From positions 502,180-552,686 of the forward strand of contig NW_024468528.1 in assembly GCF_001632365.1 (NCBI RefSeq): a stretch of DNA of 50,507 bases. The letters run 5' to 3'. The translations under genes and the position numbers were made by a program. The notes under the pieces are model-generated. The model did not search any database and was not told where the DNA came from. It saw only the letters and a program-made list of their open reading frames with translations. Numbering within the stretch: the stretch's first letter is position 1; every line of letters begins with the position of its first letter. Shown one piece after another: positions 10,131-19,449 of the stretch. This DNA comes from Laetiporus sulphureus 93-53 (taxonomy: Eukaryota > Basidiomycota > Agaricomycetes > Polyporales > Laetiporaceae).

Positions 10131-10167
10131 TTAGAAACAATCTGACAATTTTCTGTGCCCCTGCTTA

Positions 10168-11484
10168 GTGTCTAACACAAGCGGCCATGTATTTTCAGAG
10201 CAAGCAGTTTCAGCTGTAGCGCGCTGCTTTTTTGACAAACATTCCAATCTGATCTCTATTCGGCATGAGCCTCAGCAAGACTCTGAGCTGCCCAAGGCAC
10301 CAAAGTGCAAGGCCACCCCCAGGATCGATCTCGATGCTCGCTACAAGCATCAGGAAACCAACAAGGAGCGAGAAAGGCTCCTCACACTCACGTCACTAGG
10401 CGCATCATCCATAGACAGGCAGCGTGCAGCAGCCAGGGTCGTCGATACTATACACATCATAAAGCACGGAATCATCCGCAAGCCTCACGATCGCACCCCA
10501 CCACTCGAACGCTACAAGCCCAAATGTGGATGTCTCACCACAGGTAGTCGCAAGCCAGCGCCACCTCCAGAGCTCATTATCTCGAATGCAGTACCTCCCC
10601 CCGTCATCGCTCCCATCCCAGTCTGGCCACTGCTGAACTTTATAAAGACAAACACCGTCGCTCGTCCCATCTGCCCACTCCCTTCTAGAGTCAGGCCAAT
10701 GATCCACATTGAGACCCTTATGAAGCAGCTAGACGCTACACGCTTCAGGCTCCAGCCTATACTAGGAGCATTCTCGTATCGTCTCAAGGACGAGCACCAA
10801 GGACCTATTTACAGCCTAGCCACAGAACTCGACAAGGTCTGCGCCAACCTACATACTGGAACACACATCTACATGTTCATCGAGAAGCAGGTCATCAATA
10901 CGGTCTGTTTGGAGATAGGAAGCATCAGTTTCAAGCAGATAGGGAAAGAGGAAAGGCTGCAGGAAATCGCCAAGACTCTGGTCTTTATCTCAAAGAAGAG
11001 ATACCTGCATTTTTTGTATTAGTCTACATATCCTTATATCACAATAGAGGGAGCCGATCATGTGTACGCATCCATGTTCAGGCAAAGAATGGACGATATA
11101 CTCTGCACGAATGTTGAGGCAGCACATGATGGAAGTACTCCGCGTGCCTCACAACGCAATTCACCCGAGCCTGGGCTAGGACCTCAGGACTCTGCATCGC
11201 AAGTCAGAGGACCCATGTCTCTGACACCATCACTATTACCCACCTATGTTCCTCCCATTTGGGAGTTCGATGGCCATCAATTCGAGCATCTCGAAGATGC
11301 CCTAAGACAGTCAACTCTGGAAGAAGTCCCTGACCACATTCGTGAATGGGTCATTGTTGCAATGAAGCTCATGGTCAGTACCGAAGTCACCAAGGTCTAT
11401 AACGTGCTCAGCAACAAGATGTACGAGCACAAGAAAGCCTTCGAATTGTTGATCCAAAATAGGAGAAGAACGAGCACCGGTTAA
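10168..11484 (+). pseudogene. gag N-terminal region of chromovirus copy B
   Basis: Two open stretches (to 11,022 and 11,062-11,484) follow the 5' LTR. The first is basic and Pro-rich, with no motif I recognise. The second ends in KKAFELLIQN, just before a frameshift near 11,465, after which a Glu/Lys-rich heptad-like segment (KEAVLQIENGKLQDRITAQ) suggests a coiled coil. From position and continuity it is the N-terminal part of Gag, which forms the particle. There is no equivalent in copy A, because copy A is cut at 6858. Confidence 0.6.
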
Positions 11485-12674
11485 AGGAGGCAGTCCTCCA
11501 AATTGAAAACGGCAAGCTCCAAGACAGGATCACGGCACAAGATGCACATATAACGGTGCTCAACGATGAGCTCACAGGGACACAAGCAGCAATGCTTGAC
11601 ATAGAAAAGGAAATGATGGAAATCAAGTCCGCAAACATCAAGCTGCGGCACGAGCTAGCTTCACTCAAAGCAAGCGACATCATGGTGATGCAAGGTCAAA
11701 CATCCGGCATGGTCCACTCGAACAAGCCACACGTCAAAATTGCTGAACCTCCACACTACTCGGGCAAAGGAAGTCTGGAGAACTGGCTCCAACAACTCGG
11801 TATATGGATGCGGTAGAACGAGATTAATGACGATGAACATAAGATTACCACAGCTCTGCTGCACTTAGAAGGTGGCGCATTCACCTACATGTCAGAATAC
11901 GCAACCAGGGCAGCAACACGGCAACCACTTGGCACATGGACAGACTTCGTCGACATTCTCAAAGTTAACTACAGGACCCTCGACCCAGACAAGGATGCAC
12001 AGCAGCATTTGAAGGACATCTGCAGCAAAACGCATCCCACAATGGTATCCTTCGCAGAACAGTTCTGTCAATGGGCCACTAAGACCAACTTAGGGCACAC
12101 TGCACTCATCGGTTATATTGCTGAACATCGAAGCAAGGATGTACACCAAGCAATGGTAACACGGGACAGTCTAGAAATTTCTGACCCCATCATATGGCCG
12201 GAATAGCTCGACCTATGTCTTCAATTGGAGTCCAAGTTCAGAGCCGACAAGGCAGAACAGCGCGGAACGACAACAACATCATCATCTTCAATACCATGGG
12301 CCCCGAAAGACCCCAACATGATGGTCATGGATCGAGTATCCACACTTATCAAGGAGCAGGAAGGATGGCTGGAAAAGAAGCTGTGTGTACGATGTGGGAA
12401 ACACCCCTTCATTTTTAAACAGCGGTGCCCAGATCCCAAGTATAAAGGCAAATTCGAGATGCCAAAGTGGAGGCAAGCAACAAGGGCAATATCGACAATG
12501 GCATCTGCAACCAGCTCCGATGACAGCAAGGCAAGAGAGGAAGCAGTCCGTGCTCTCATCACCAGCTATGACCCTAAGGGAAAAGAAAAGGAAGGAGAAT
12601 CAGAGCCAGCTGTCAAAGCAGCTAGGATCATGGAGGTAGAAGATGATGAGGATTTTCTTCGACGGGTTCTCTGA
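11485..12674 (+). pseudogene. gag core and C-terminus of chromovirus copy B
   Basis: This is a retrotransposon Gag domain: HVKIAEPPHYSGKGSLENWL, then LLHLEGGAFTYMSEYATRA and WTDFVDILKVNYRTLDPD. A Cys/His cluster follows (CVRCGKHPFIFKQRCP), a degenerate zinc knuckle. The tail is acidic and ends DEDFLRRVL with a stop at 12,674. In-frame TAG codons occur at about 11,814 and 12,205. The second is TAC in copy A, so it is specific to this copy. Confidence 0.85.
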
Positions 12675-12778
12675 GGTCTGGCGAGAGTTCCCATAGACAA
12701 TGTAACAGTACCTACTCGATCTCGCATGTACCAGTATCAGATTTTTTATACATTGCATCTACTGGTTCATCAAAACAT

Positions 12779-13762
12779 GTGATCGATTTACCTATACACC
12801 TCAAACAGGGAGTAAGGGAAGTCCAGACTGAGGCGCTCCTTGATTCAGGAGCATATTCTTGCTACATCAACCCGCGGCTGGTTAATCAGTTGAATCTTGC
12901 TACGATCTCTCTTGAAAAGAAGATCAGGGTTTATAATGCAGATGCATCTCACAACAAGGGTGGAACCATTAAGAAACGGGTTCTTCTAAGTATAACTATC
13001 AGAAATCATACAAGCAGACAAAGTCTTCTGGTTACCGATATAGGTCACAAGGACATTATACTAGGCATGAGTTTCCTCAAGGAGCACAATCTTGAAGTGA
13101 ATTGGGGAAAATTCATGGTCGATTTCACCCGGTGCCCACACAGATGCGCACCCTCACAGGTAGCAATCCAGGAGGAGAACCTGGAAGACACAAACATCCC
13201 CCACATCAAAGACCTGATGGAGTTCATCAGTTCCCAGGAGTTAGGTGACAAGTGGAACGACATGGACAGCTTCATTAGATGGGTGTCACTATCAGAAGAC
13301 CCTGATGCACAAGCCGTAGTGTCACTCATTATGGGTCTTGACACCAAAAGGAATCAGGATAGAGCGCCGCAAAAAGGAGAACAGGACAAAGACTACTGGT
13401 CAGCCTATGTCCCCAAACACTTCCACGAGTATGGCAATGTGTTCTCCAAGAAGCAGTCGGAACGAATGCCCACAAGAAAGCCCTACAATCATCCAATTGA
13501 ACTTGTTCCAGAGGCATTGTTACCACATCCGGCAAAGTTATATCCTATGAACTTACAGGAAAGAAATTCACTCGACACGTGGATAGACCAAGAGTTGGCC
13601 AAAGGTTACATCAAGAGATCAAGGAGTCTAACAGCAGCACCCGTCTTCTTCGTCAAAAAGAAAGATGGATCACTGAGACTAGTCCAAGATTACAAGAACC
13701 TCAATGCAGTCACAAAGAAGAACAAGTCGTCGGGTAAAATCACACGTGTCATTCCACCATAG
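12779..13762 (+). pseudogene. protease-RT start of copy B fused to inverted LINE sequence
   Basis: This is a 327-codon open frame. Residues about 12-30 carry the retropepsin box EALLDSGAYSCYI, and IILGMSFLKEHN follows; the protease appears intact. The RT N-terminus starts with YPMNLQERNSLDTWIDQELAKG and VKKKDGSLR. At about 13,728 the RT frame runs into reverse-complemented LINE, giving a short chimeric end (KSSGKITRVIPP, stop at 13,762). The frame owes its length to the chance absence of stops and would not make a functional RT. Confidence 0.85.
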
Positions 13763-14800
13763 TTGGGATGGTTGATGAGCACGAGTGCATGGTGGAAAGG
13801 TGGTGATGTTTGCAGTGTCGATGGCACACAGGAGAACTGCTGCACCCCGATCAAGGTCAGGGGCAGAGGAGTAGCTGTGAGGGGGAGAATTAGTCATGAG
13901 TGCATGATCAAGGGTGTCAAGCCACTCATTGCAAAGGGAGGGATCCATGTGGAAGCCGAGATTAACCTCCTTGGAGGTAGCCTCAGTGCAGATGGTGTAT
14001 GCAGGTAAGGAGCGAATGGTCAGAGGCCCACGGGGAGTCCTTGACAGGATATTGAGAAAGAGTGAAGCGGGGGTTGATCGAAGCCCACACCAAATTGATG
14101 ACGGTGCCCGTGAAGGGGTTTTCCCTGATGGTGTGAGTGGGAACGTGAGGCTCAGTGACGAGCTCGAGACAGTGATCGACCATTCATTGGACTAGGTCCT
14201 CTGCCCCTTTAATAGTGGAGTGGAAAAAGTGGTGCTCCCATGCCCAGAGAGGGTGGTGCATGTTAAAGTCTCTGCACAGGAGAATTGGGGTAGAAGGGGT
14301 GAGTGAGATAGAAAGTAAGTGATGAAGGCCGAATTGGCCAGTTGTAAGCCTGTCATTGTAGATGTTAACGGCCAGAAATTGGTCAGCAGGAGATGAGCGG
14401 GACACGAAAGAGAGAATGAGGATGTCAGGATGAGAGGACAGATCCGAACGGAGCGTAATATAAAAGGAATCAAAAAGGTGTTACCTCACCAGGCAGCTGA
14501 CTCATGGCCTGGGGGTGGGCTTGAAATGAGGGAGATGGAAGGTTACAAGGTTGAAAGGAGCAGCATTGACAGTGCCAAAAATGGGGGCACCGGACTCAGT
14601 TCCATGAGGGGTGTCTGAGCTGATGCGCCCCCACCAAGATTCTTGGATAAAATAAAGATCAAAATGTGTGTTGGCCAGAAGGCCATGCAGCTGTGGGTTA
14701 GAGTGGGCCACATTCAGTTGTGTGGTTGTAAGAATCATTAAGCAATGACAATGGGAAGTGAAGGAATGTGGTATTGCGCACGAGCAGTGCAAGAAGGGTC
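13729..14800 (-). pseudogene. LINE L' ORF2 endonuclease domain (inverted, broken)
   Basis: Minus-strand frames at 14,792-14,502, 14,473-14,184, 14,183-13,983 and 13,948-13,729 repeat the endonuclease of copy L almost residue for residue: FDLYFIQESWWG, LLCRDFNMHHPLWAW, WASDHSLL. The RT domain is missing because the copy ends at the junction with the gypsy RT. Several frameshifts are shared with copy L, so these defects existed before the copies separated. Confidence 0.85.
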
Positions 14801-15171
14801 AGCAGCATGATGCTCGCTGTGGTGTCCACAGACTCAGCAGAAAAAATGAGTGGGAGGGCATGGGACAGTACTCGGGCTGTTTTCAAGTGCGCACGCACTG
14901 CAGGCATTGCGATGCTGGTCCATGGAGTGTGAGTCCTTGTCACAAAAATGGTAAAGGGGAAGTTTGCACTTACAGAAGCGCTCAGTGTGGGTCAAAGCCC
15001 AGCATCAGTTGCATTGGCACAGGACTGGTTTGTCCTTGGAGTGCTTTATGAGGAGTCGAGCTCTCATGAACCAGACAGACATGGATGGTTCACCATGGTT
15101 ATCATGGCCAATCAAGAAATGACTACAGAAGTCCCTCTTGGGATCTTCGATGGAGAAAATGAGGGGTGCTC
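14801..15171 (-). pseudogene. LINE L' ORF1 C-terminal zinc-knuckle region
   Basis: The minus-strand frame reads FSIEDPKRDFCSHFLIG, then KPVLCQCN-stop-CWALTHTERFC. Its C-x2-C-x4-H-x4-C spacing is a classical CCHC nucleic-acid-binding knuckle. A further Cys/His segment (FCDKDSHSMDQHRNACSAC) follows. The single stop inside the knuckle is TGA where CGA (Arg) is likely. This is the Gag-like ORF1 protein that packages LINE RNA. Copy L starts within this region. Confidence 0.72.
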
Positions 15172-16505
15172 GCTGATATGCTCAATCGTGTCCTGGCTGT
15201 GAGCAGTGCTCCTAATCAAATCCCTAACTGGTGGAAGGTGAATCAGGGCTCTGTCCATCTGCAGTCTCTTTGGGCTACGGTCGCAGGAAACTTCCGATGA
15301 TAATGCAGCAATGGGCAGCTGCAAGTCGTTCAGCTGTGATGCTTGAAACGGATCAGATCTGTCATGACTTCTGGATCAGTGAGTGTCGGACTCAGCTGTA
15401 TGGATGCCTCTGACTGAGAAACAGTCGAAAGCTGAAATGTGGGGGTGTGTGGGCATAGAATGTGATTGGCGACTTTCGTACTCGCGAACTGTGGTGGGTG
15501 ATGGTCTGGGCTGTGGCATGAGGGCTTGCTATATCTGAAAAGTGCTGGTGAAGCACTGATGACGAGGCTCTAATTGCCTCTGAACTAGCTCAAGTGCCGA
15601 TGAGCAACCGTTAATTGCCTCCGAACTGGAACAAGCACCGACGATGAAGCTCTAAGTGCTTCTGACTGGAACAAGTGCCAACAATGAACCCCTGAGTGTC
15701 TTCAAACTGGATCGAGCACCGACGATGAACTCCTGGGCACTAGTGAGGCTACGGGGTACGATGGAGATGGAATCCTGGTTGAGACTCGTGACTGGTGGCG
15801 CGAGATACGAGAACGCGATAACGTGACTTATCTGGCTGAAACCTGAGTCGAGCTAGAGGCCACTGCTGAGAGTGCTGCCTCTCTCAGTGTTGAGAATCCC
15901 AGAGACGGAAAATGTGATCGCAATAGATGTAGACCTGGTCAGGCACAATGCCCTAGCGTAGACAAAATGAAAACTGAGTACTGCTGCGTGGGGAACTCCA
16001 TGTCAAACTCTCTTATTATTCCTATGTACAGTGTAGATTATATAGCAGATCAAAAATGAGCCAGCTGGGTCACTGAAACATGTTTCCGATTCATTGAAAC
16101 CTGTCGCAAAGCTCGTCCCTGCCCCCTCTCTATATCATACAGTCAGGGAACTGGAAGTCCGGCCCTGTCAGGGTCCATCAGTCTGCTACCCTATCTTCCA
16201 TTCAGTTAGTGCACTTGTTCATTTTCAAGTTGCCTAACTGGTCACATTTTGCTCTCGTGCTGCACCTCATAATCGGCTATGCTTCCTCGTGGCTCGCTCG
16301 TCATTTTCGCGCCTCATGTTCACCTTCTGACCCCTTTATGCAGTTCCGTGTTCTCAGGCTGTCAGTAAAGTCTTCTTTGCCCACTCTGGACTGCTTCAGC
16401 TCAGTGTTTGTCTTTCCGGATCGTGGCGACTCGCTATCTGATTGTGCGATAGTCGGACGCAGTTTCTGGCATTTTCCGATCGCAGAATATCTCGGTGCAT
16501 ATCAT
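15172..16505 (+). repeat. LTR-like dispersed repeat, copy X (TGATATGC...GCATATCA)
   Basis: This 1.33-kb sequence is bounded by TGATATGC (15,174) and GCATATCA (ends 16,504), so it has the TG...CA ends of an LTR. It is flanked by TGCTC at 15,167-15,171 and 16,506-16,510, a plausible 5-bp target duplication in the LINE ORF1. A similar copy lies at 46,743-48,115 and a partial one at 43,887. There is no long open frame. It contains a 41-bp tandem array. A solo LTR is the simplest reading; I have not identified the internal part of the parent element. Confidence 0.65.
15543..15740 (+). repeat. degenerate 41-bp tandem repeat inside copy X
   Basis: About five diverged units of roughly 41 bp share a core like GAACTGGAACAAGCACCGAC followed by GATGAA and a CTGAGTGC-like end. 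The matching array in copy Y is at about 47,108-47,315, so it belongs to the repeat family. Confidence 0.7.
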
Positions 16506-17403
16506 TGCTCTTGCATGTCCTCCAGTCTCACAAAAGTAATAAAGGCAGGTATGCCATTGAAATAAGTGTGATTGAAGACTGGGTTAGTACAGAGTTCCAC
16601 CATAATCTCTTCCCCGGTGAGCAGAGAGCCGCTCACTGGGTGGCATCTCAGGCATGCCAGAACAAAGAGTTTAACAGTGGGTAGCACAGGGCAGAAGCCC
16701 TGGAGCAGCATGACAGTGTATGCACCCATCAGGACTGGGGAAGCAGCATGAGGCTCAAGGTCTAGGATGACGCAGATGGCCCGCAGAGCATCTCATATGA
16801 GAGTATCCGGAGAGTCAAAAGAGAAAGTAAGGAGCACCTTGTTGGGTGCAAGGCGCATACCACAGAAAGTTACCTTGGACCAGGCATCAGCCTCCTGGAT
16901 GCGTTGAGTGATGCGCTGGTACCAAATCACGGGTGCAGTTTCGCAAATGCATGTGACCTGCTCCAGCGTGAGTATGGTATGATAGGTTTTGTCTGTTGGT
17001 GGTGGTGGTGGCGGCGATGCTGTGGAAGGTTGGCAGCCTTGGCAGTAGGCTTGGTTGTGGCGGCATCCTTGCGCATGCTTCAGGTGGTGTCAGAAAAGGT
17101 CTTGTTGGCCTGCTTGCATGGACCTGCGAGGGGGCCCAGGGGTGTCAGCAGTGGGTGAGAACGGGCCAGAGTGGCTTCTATGATTAATAGGCATGCATCG
17201 ATGGTGACGGTTGCCATGCGGATGCCTGTCTCAATGCCTTTCACTATGACGAACTGAATGTGGGCAGGCTCAGGGTTAGTATAGGCAGATGCACCCAAGG
17301 GGTCCAGTTCACTAGCACACTGGTGAATGACAGCGGTGAAGATGGTGAATGCCCCCTTGCCCATGTCAGAGTGCTGTGAGGTGGCGTTCTGGGCTGCCCC
17401 CAC
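16506..17403 (-). pseudogene. LINE L' ORF1 central/C-terminal part
   Basis: Two minus-strand frames follow each other. The first (17,403-17,080) contains PEPAHIQFVIVKGIETGIRM and LTPLGPLAGPCKQANKTFSD. The second (about 17,003-16,506) contains TLEQVTCICETAPVIWYQRI, VTFCGMRLAPNKVLLTFSFD and LRCHPVSGSLLTGEEIM. I recognise this as the Gag-like ORF1 protein of basidiomycete LINEs, from general memory of the family. A TGA (probably from CGA) interrupts DTLI-DALRAI. A frameshift lies in a low-complexity CCA-rich stretch near 17,000. The LTR-like repeat X cuts it at 16,505. Confidence 0.68.
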
Positions 17404-18080
17404 ACAGAATGAGTTCTCTCAGGTCAAGTACATGACGCGGATGAGCAGGGGTCAGAACAAGTTCCCTCAAGCAGGCTACAGGCACGGTCTGTATGGGACA
17501 GGTACATGGCATGTCAGGCTTAGGGCAGAGTACGCAGTACGGGGAAGCTGCTCATTTCTATGCTACAGAATGGGTACACAATACGTGAGGCCCATCCAGG
17601 GTGAACCAATACACATCCGGGTACCTCATATCAGAACTGTCCACCAAAGTCCTCGGGGCACAGCGTGCAGTCAGAATCGTCCTCCAGAGTGACAGCGGGG
17701 TGAGTCCTGCTGGTTGGAGCACCACCGGGGGTTGGTAAAGAGTCGACAAGCATGCGCAGTTCATGGACCCATGGGTAGGAGTCAATCGAGTGAACGTGCA
17801 AACTGGACTCCACAAGGTCCGAATGAGCAGAAGCCGCCCAGTGCTACAAGAGGACCTTAGAGCAGCGCGTGCACGAGAGCATGTCGGTAGACATACCAAA
17901 AGTGACTGAACAGCAGTGTGCCAGTGATACCACTCAACCACAGCGGGATGCAACCCAGACGGGATATGGGTGTGCTCGAATGCCAGCACTTCAAGCAAGA
18001 GAAGGTAGCGACAGAGCCAGGTGGTGCAGGTAACGACCATAGAATCAAGCCGAGCTTGTGTGGTGTGAGACATGGCTGAG
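17404..18080 (-). pseudogene. LINE L' ORF1 middle part, shared with 44,941-46,072
   Basis: The minus-strand frame at 17,813-17,631 (SSLHVHSIDSYPWVHELRML, then EDDSDCTLCPEDFGG) is matched by the frame at 45,972-45,790. Forty of the 60 residues are identical, so this is the coding frame. Nucleotide similarity starts in the preceding piece (from about 17,373) and extends to about 17,912. Longer open frames on the same strand (18,073-17,558 and 18,378-17,857) are in other registers and are probably not all real. Stops and shifts make it non-coding. Confidence 0.6.
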
Positions 18081-18969
18081 TGGGAGAAGAGATGGGAATG
18101 AGGGGCAAGGATGGGTAGAGATCCGGATGCAGACAGAGTCTCAGGGTGGGTCCTCGGACTCTAGGGGGTGAAGCCGATGGGAGGTCGTTGGAGGGAGCAC
18201 CCAGTCTCGGACAGAGGGGTGAGGTCAGATTGGGGCAGCAGTGAACCATCATGATGGCAAGGCAAGTGAATGAGAATGCAGTTACGAGGTTGCGGGGGAA
18301 GTCAGCAGGACTTGATGTAGTGGAGGCTGAGTGTTGGGGTGGCGAACCAGGAGCTGGAATGAGCAGGTCTCTACTCAAATGAATAGCAAAACACAGGTTT
18401 GGAACATGATGTGATGGAGTGGTCGGCAGCAGCGGGCCCTCTGAGAGAACAAGAAATAGCAGAATGAGTCAATGGGTTAGGGGCCAAGCGTGGTCAGATA
18501 CGGGAGCGAGGACCGAGGTGAGCACGTCCCAGAATTGCGATATTTAAAGAACGCGTAGATAGACAACAAGGGGACTGCTTTTCTGACCGTGTACCTACAA
18601 GACTTAGAATGCGAAGCGGCTTGCGCAGCAGCGGACAACAACAGGGACAGTGGTCTCAGTTCACCTCTCAGGCTTCAGCTCTACTATGCATCAGAGCTCT
18701 CCTCTTTGCTCTCACTGTCAAATATGCCTCACAAGCCAGGAGAATGCAGCAGCAGATACGGTACGCCCTCATTCTGAGATCCCTGTATTCTGTCCGGAGG
18801 CCATTAGACCTGCCCTGGAACCGTTTTACTGTGTGTACTTTACGTACATCACCTCAGGCCACATCCTCTATGCCCTTGCTGTCCTCTTGGGCATTGCTTT
18901 GGTTCATTTCTCCACCATCTTCTACATTTGGCTTCTGCATCGCCTCTAGACACAAACCTTCCATGCACT
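18081..18969. other. unresolved part of the LINE L' ORF1 region
   Basis: This lies between the two recognisable parts of LINE ORF1 and is probably decayed ORF1 sequence. Short frames on both strands show no motif. I see no separate gene here. Confidence 0.4.
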
Positions 18970-19349
18970 GTTCCCCCTTCATCCCGCTCAGTTATTTGCT
19001 GTCATTTCACAGCTAGCCGAGTTCTTGCAATCACAGCGCATGAGCTTCTCATTGTTGAGGAGCTTGTGGTGGATCTCAGCAAAGGTTTCCGTGAGGCTGT
19101 CAACTACATCGGTAACCCATCCACGATGTCCTCACCGATGACTGGATCTAAGGCCAGATGAGCCATGTGGTGGAGCCATCGGAGCAGCTGCTCCATGTCA
19201 GCAACAAATCCGTGCAAGCTAGTATCAGTTATTGGGATCGAAGTACTGTTGCTGGCCATAGGAGACTCCCCTGGGGGGGTTCGCTCTACAGTGGCGACCT
19301 CCATTTTGACGTCAGTTTGTTGTGCTGGTTGGGCGCTTGACAAGGACAT
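18970..19349 (-). pseudogene. LINE L' ORF1 N-terminal part (frameshifted)
   Basis: An open minus-strand frame carries a plausible start MSLSSAQPAQQ at 19,349, an acidic and Ser/Thr-rich leader, then SLHGFVADMEQLLRWLHHMAH and IGEDIVDGLP. One base is missing after this, near 19,108. The next register continues as DVVDSLTETFAEIHHKLLNN and MRCDCKNSA. The shift, in a place where both halves read as one helical segment, marks it as a pseudogene. Its link to ORF1 rests on position and strand and is an inference. Confidence 0.5.
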
Positions 19350-19449
19350 GGTGGTCAAGAGACAAGAAGGGTTGCTGCTCTTGCTGAGGAGACAGGAGTA
19401 ACATGCTGATACAATGCACGGTGCACGATGCACATTGTGATGGCTCATG

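Larger units (their letters stand above)
9452..13728 (+). mobile_element. Ty3/gypsy chromovirus copy B (5' part: 5' LTR to start of RT)
   Basis: The 5' LTR, gag, protease and the first part of RT are in plus orientation. At about 13,728 the RT (NAVTKKNK) switches without a gap into inverted LINE sequence. The stretch 11,656-13,728 overlaps copy A (about 6858-4785), so roughly 2.07 kb is present as an inverted repeat. Protease is unbroken here, unlike in copy A. Confidence 0.88.
13729..19448 (-). mobile_element. LINE copy L' with ORF1 and ORF2 5' part, split by an LTR-like repeat
   Basis: On the minus strand the order is ORF1 (from about 19,349), a CCHC zinc knuckle near 15,000-14,945, then the ORF2 endonuclease up to 13,729, where the copy is joined to gypsy RT. 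A 1.33-kb repeat (15,172-16,505) interrupts ORF1 and is flanked on both sides by TGCTC. The part 13,729-14,944 is the inverted counterpart of 6859-8078. Frameshifts and stops are frequent, several of them TGA for CGA. The true 5' end is not resolved. Confidence 0.75.

Noticed and set aside
15174..16504. Copy X as a cut-and-paste DNA transposon with 8-bp inverted ends
   Set aside because: The inverted ends are only 8 bp and begin TG/CA; the length and lack of coding fit an LTR better, although this is not proven.
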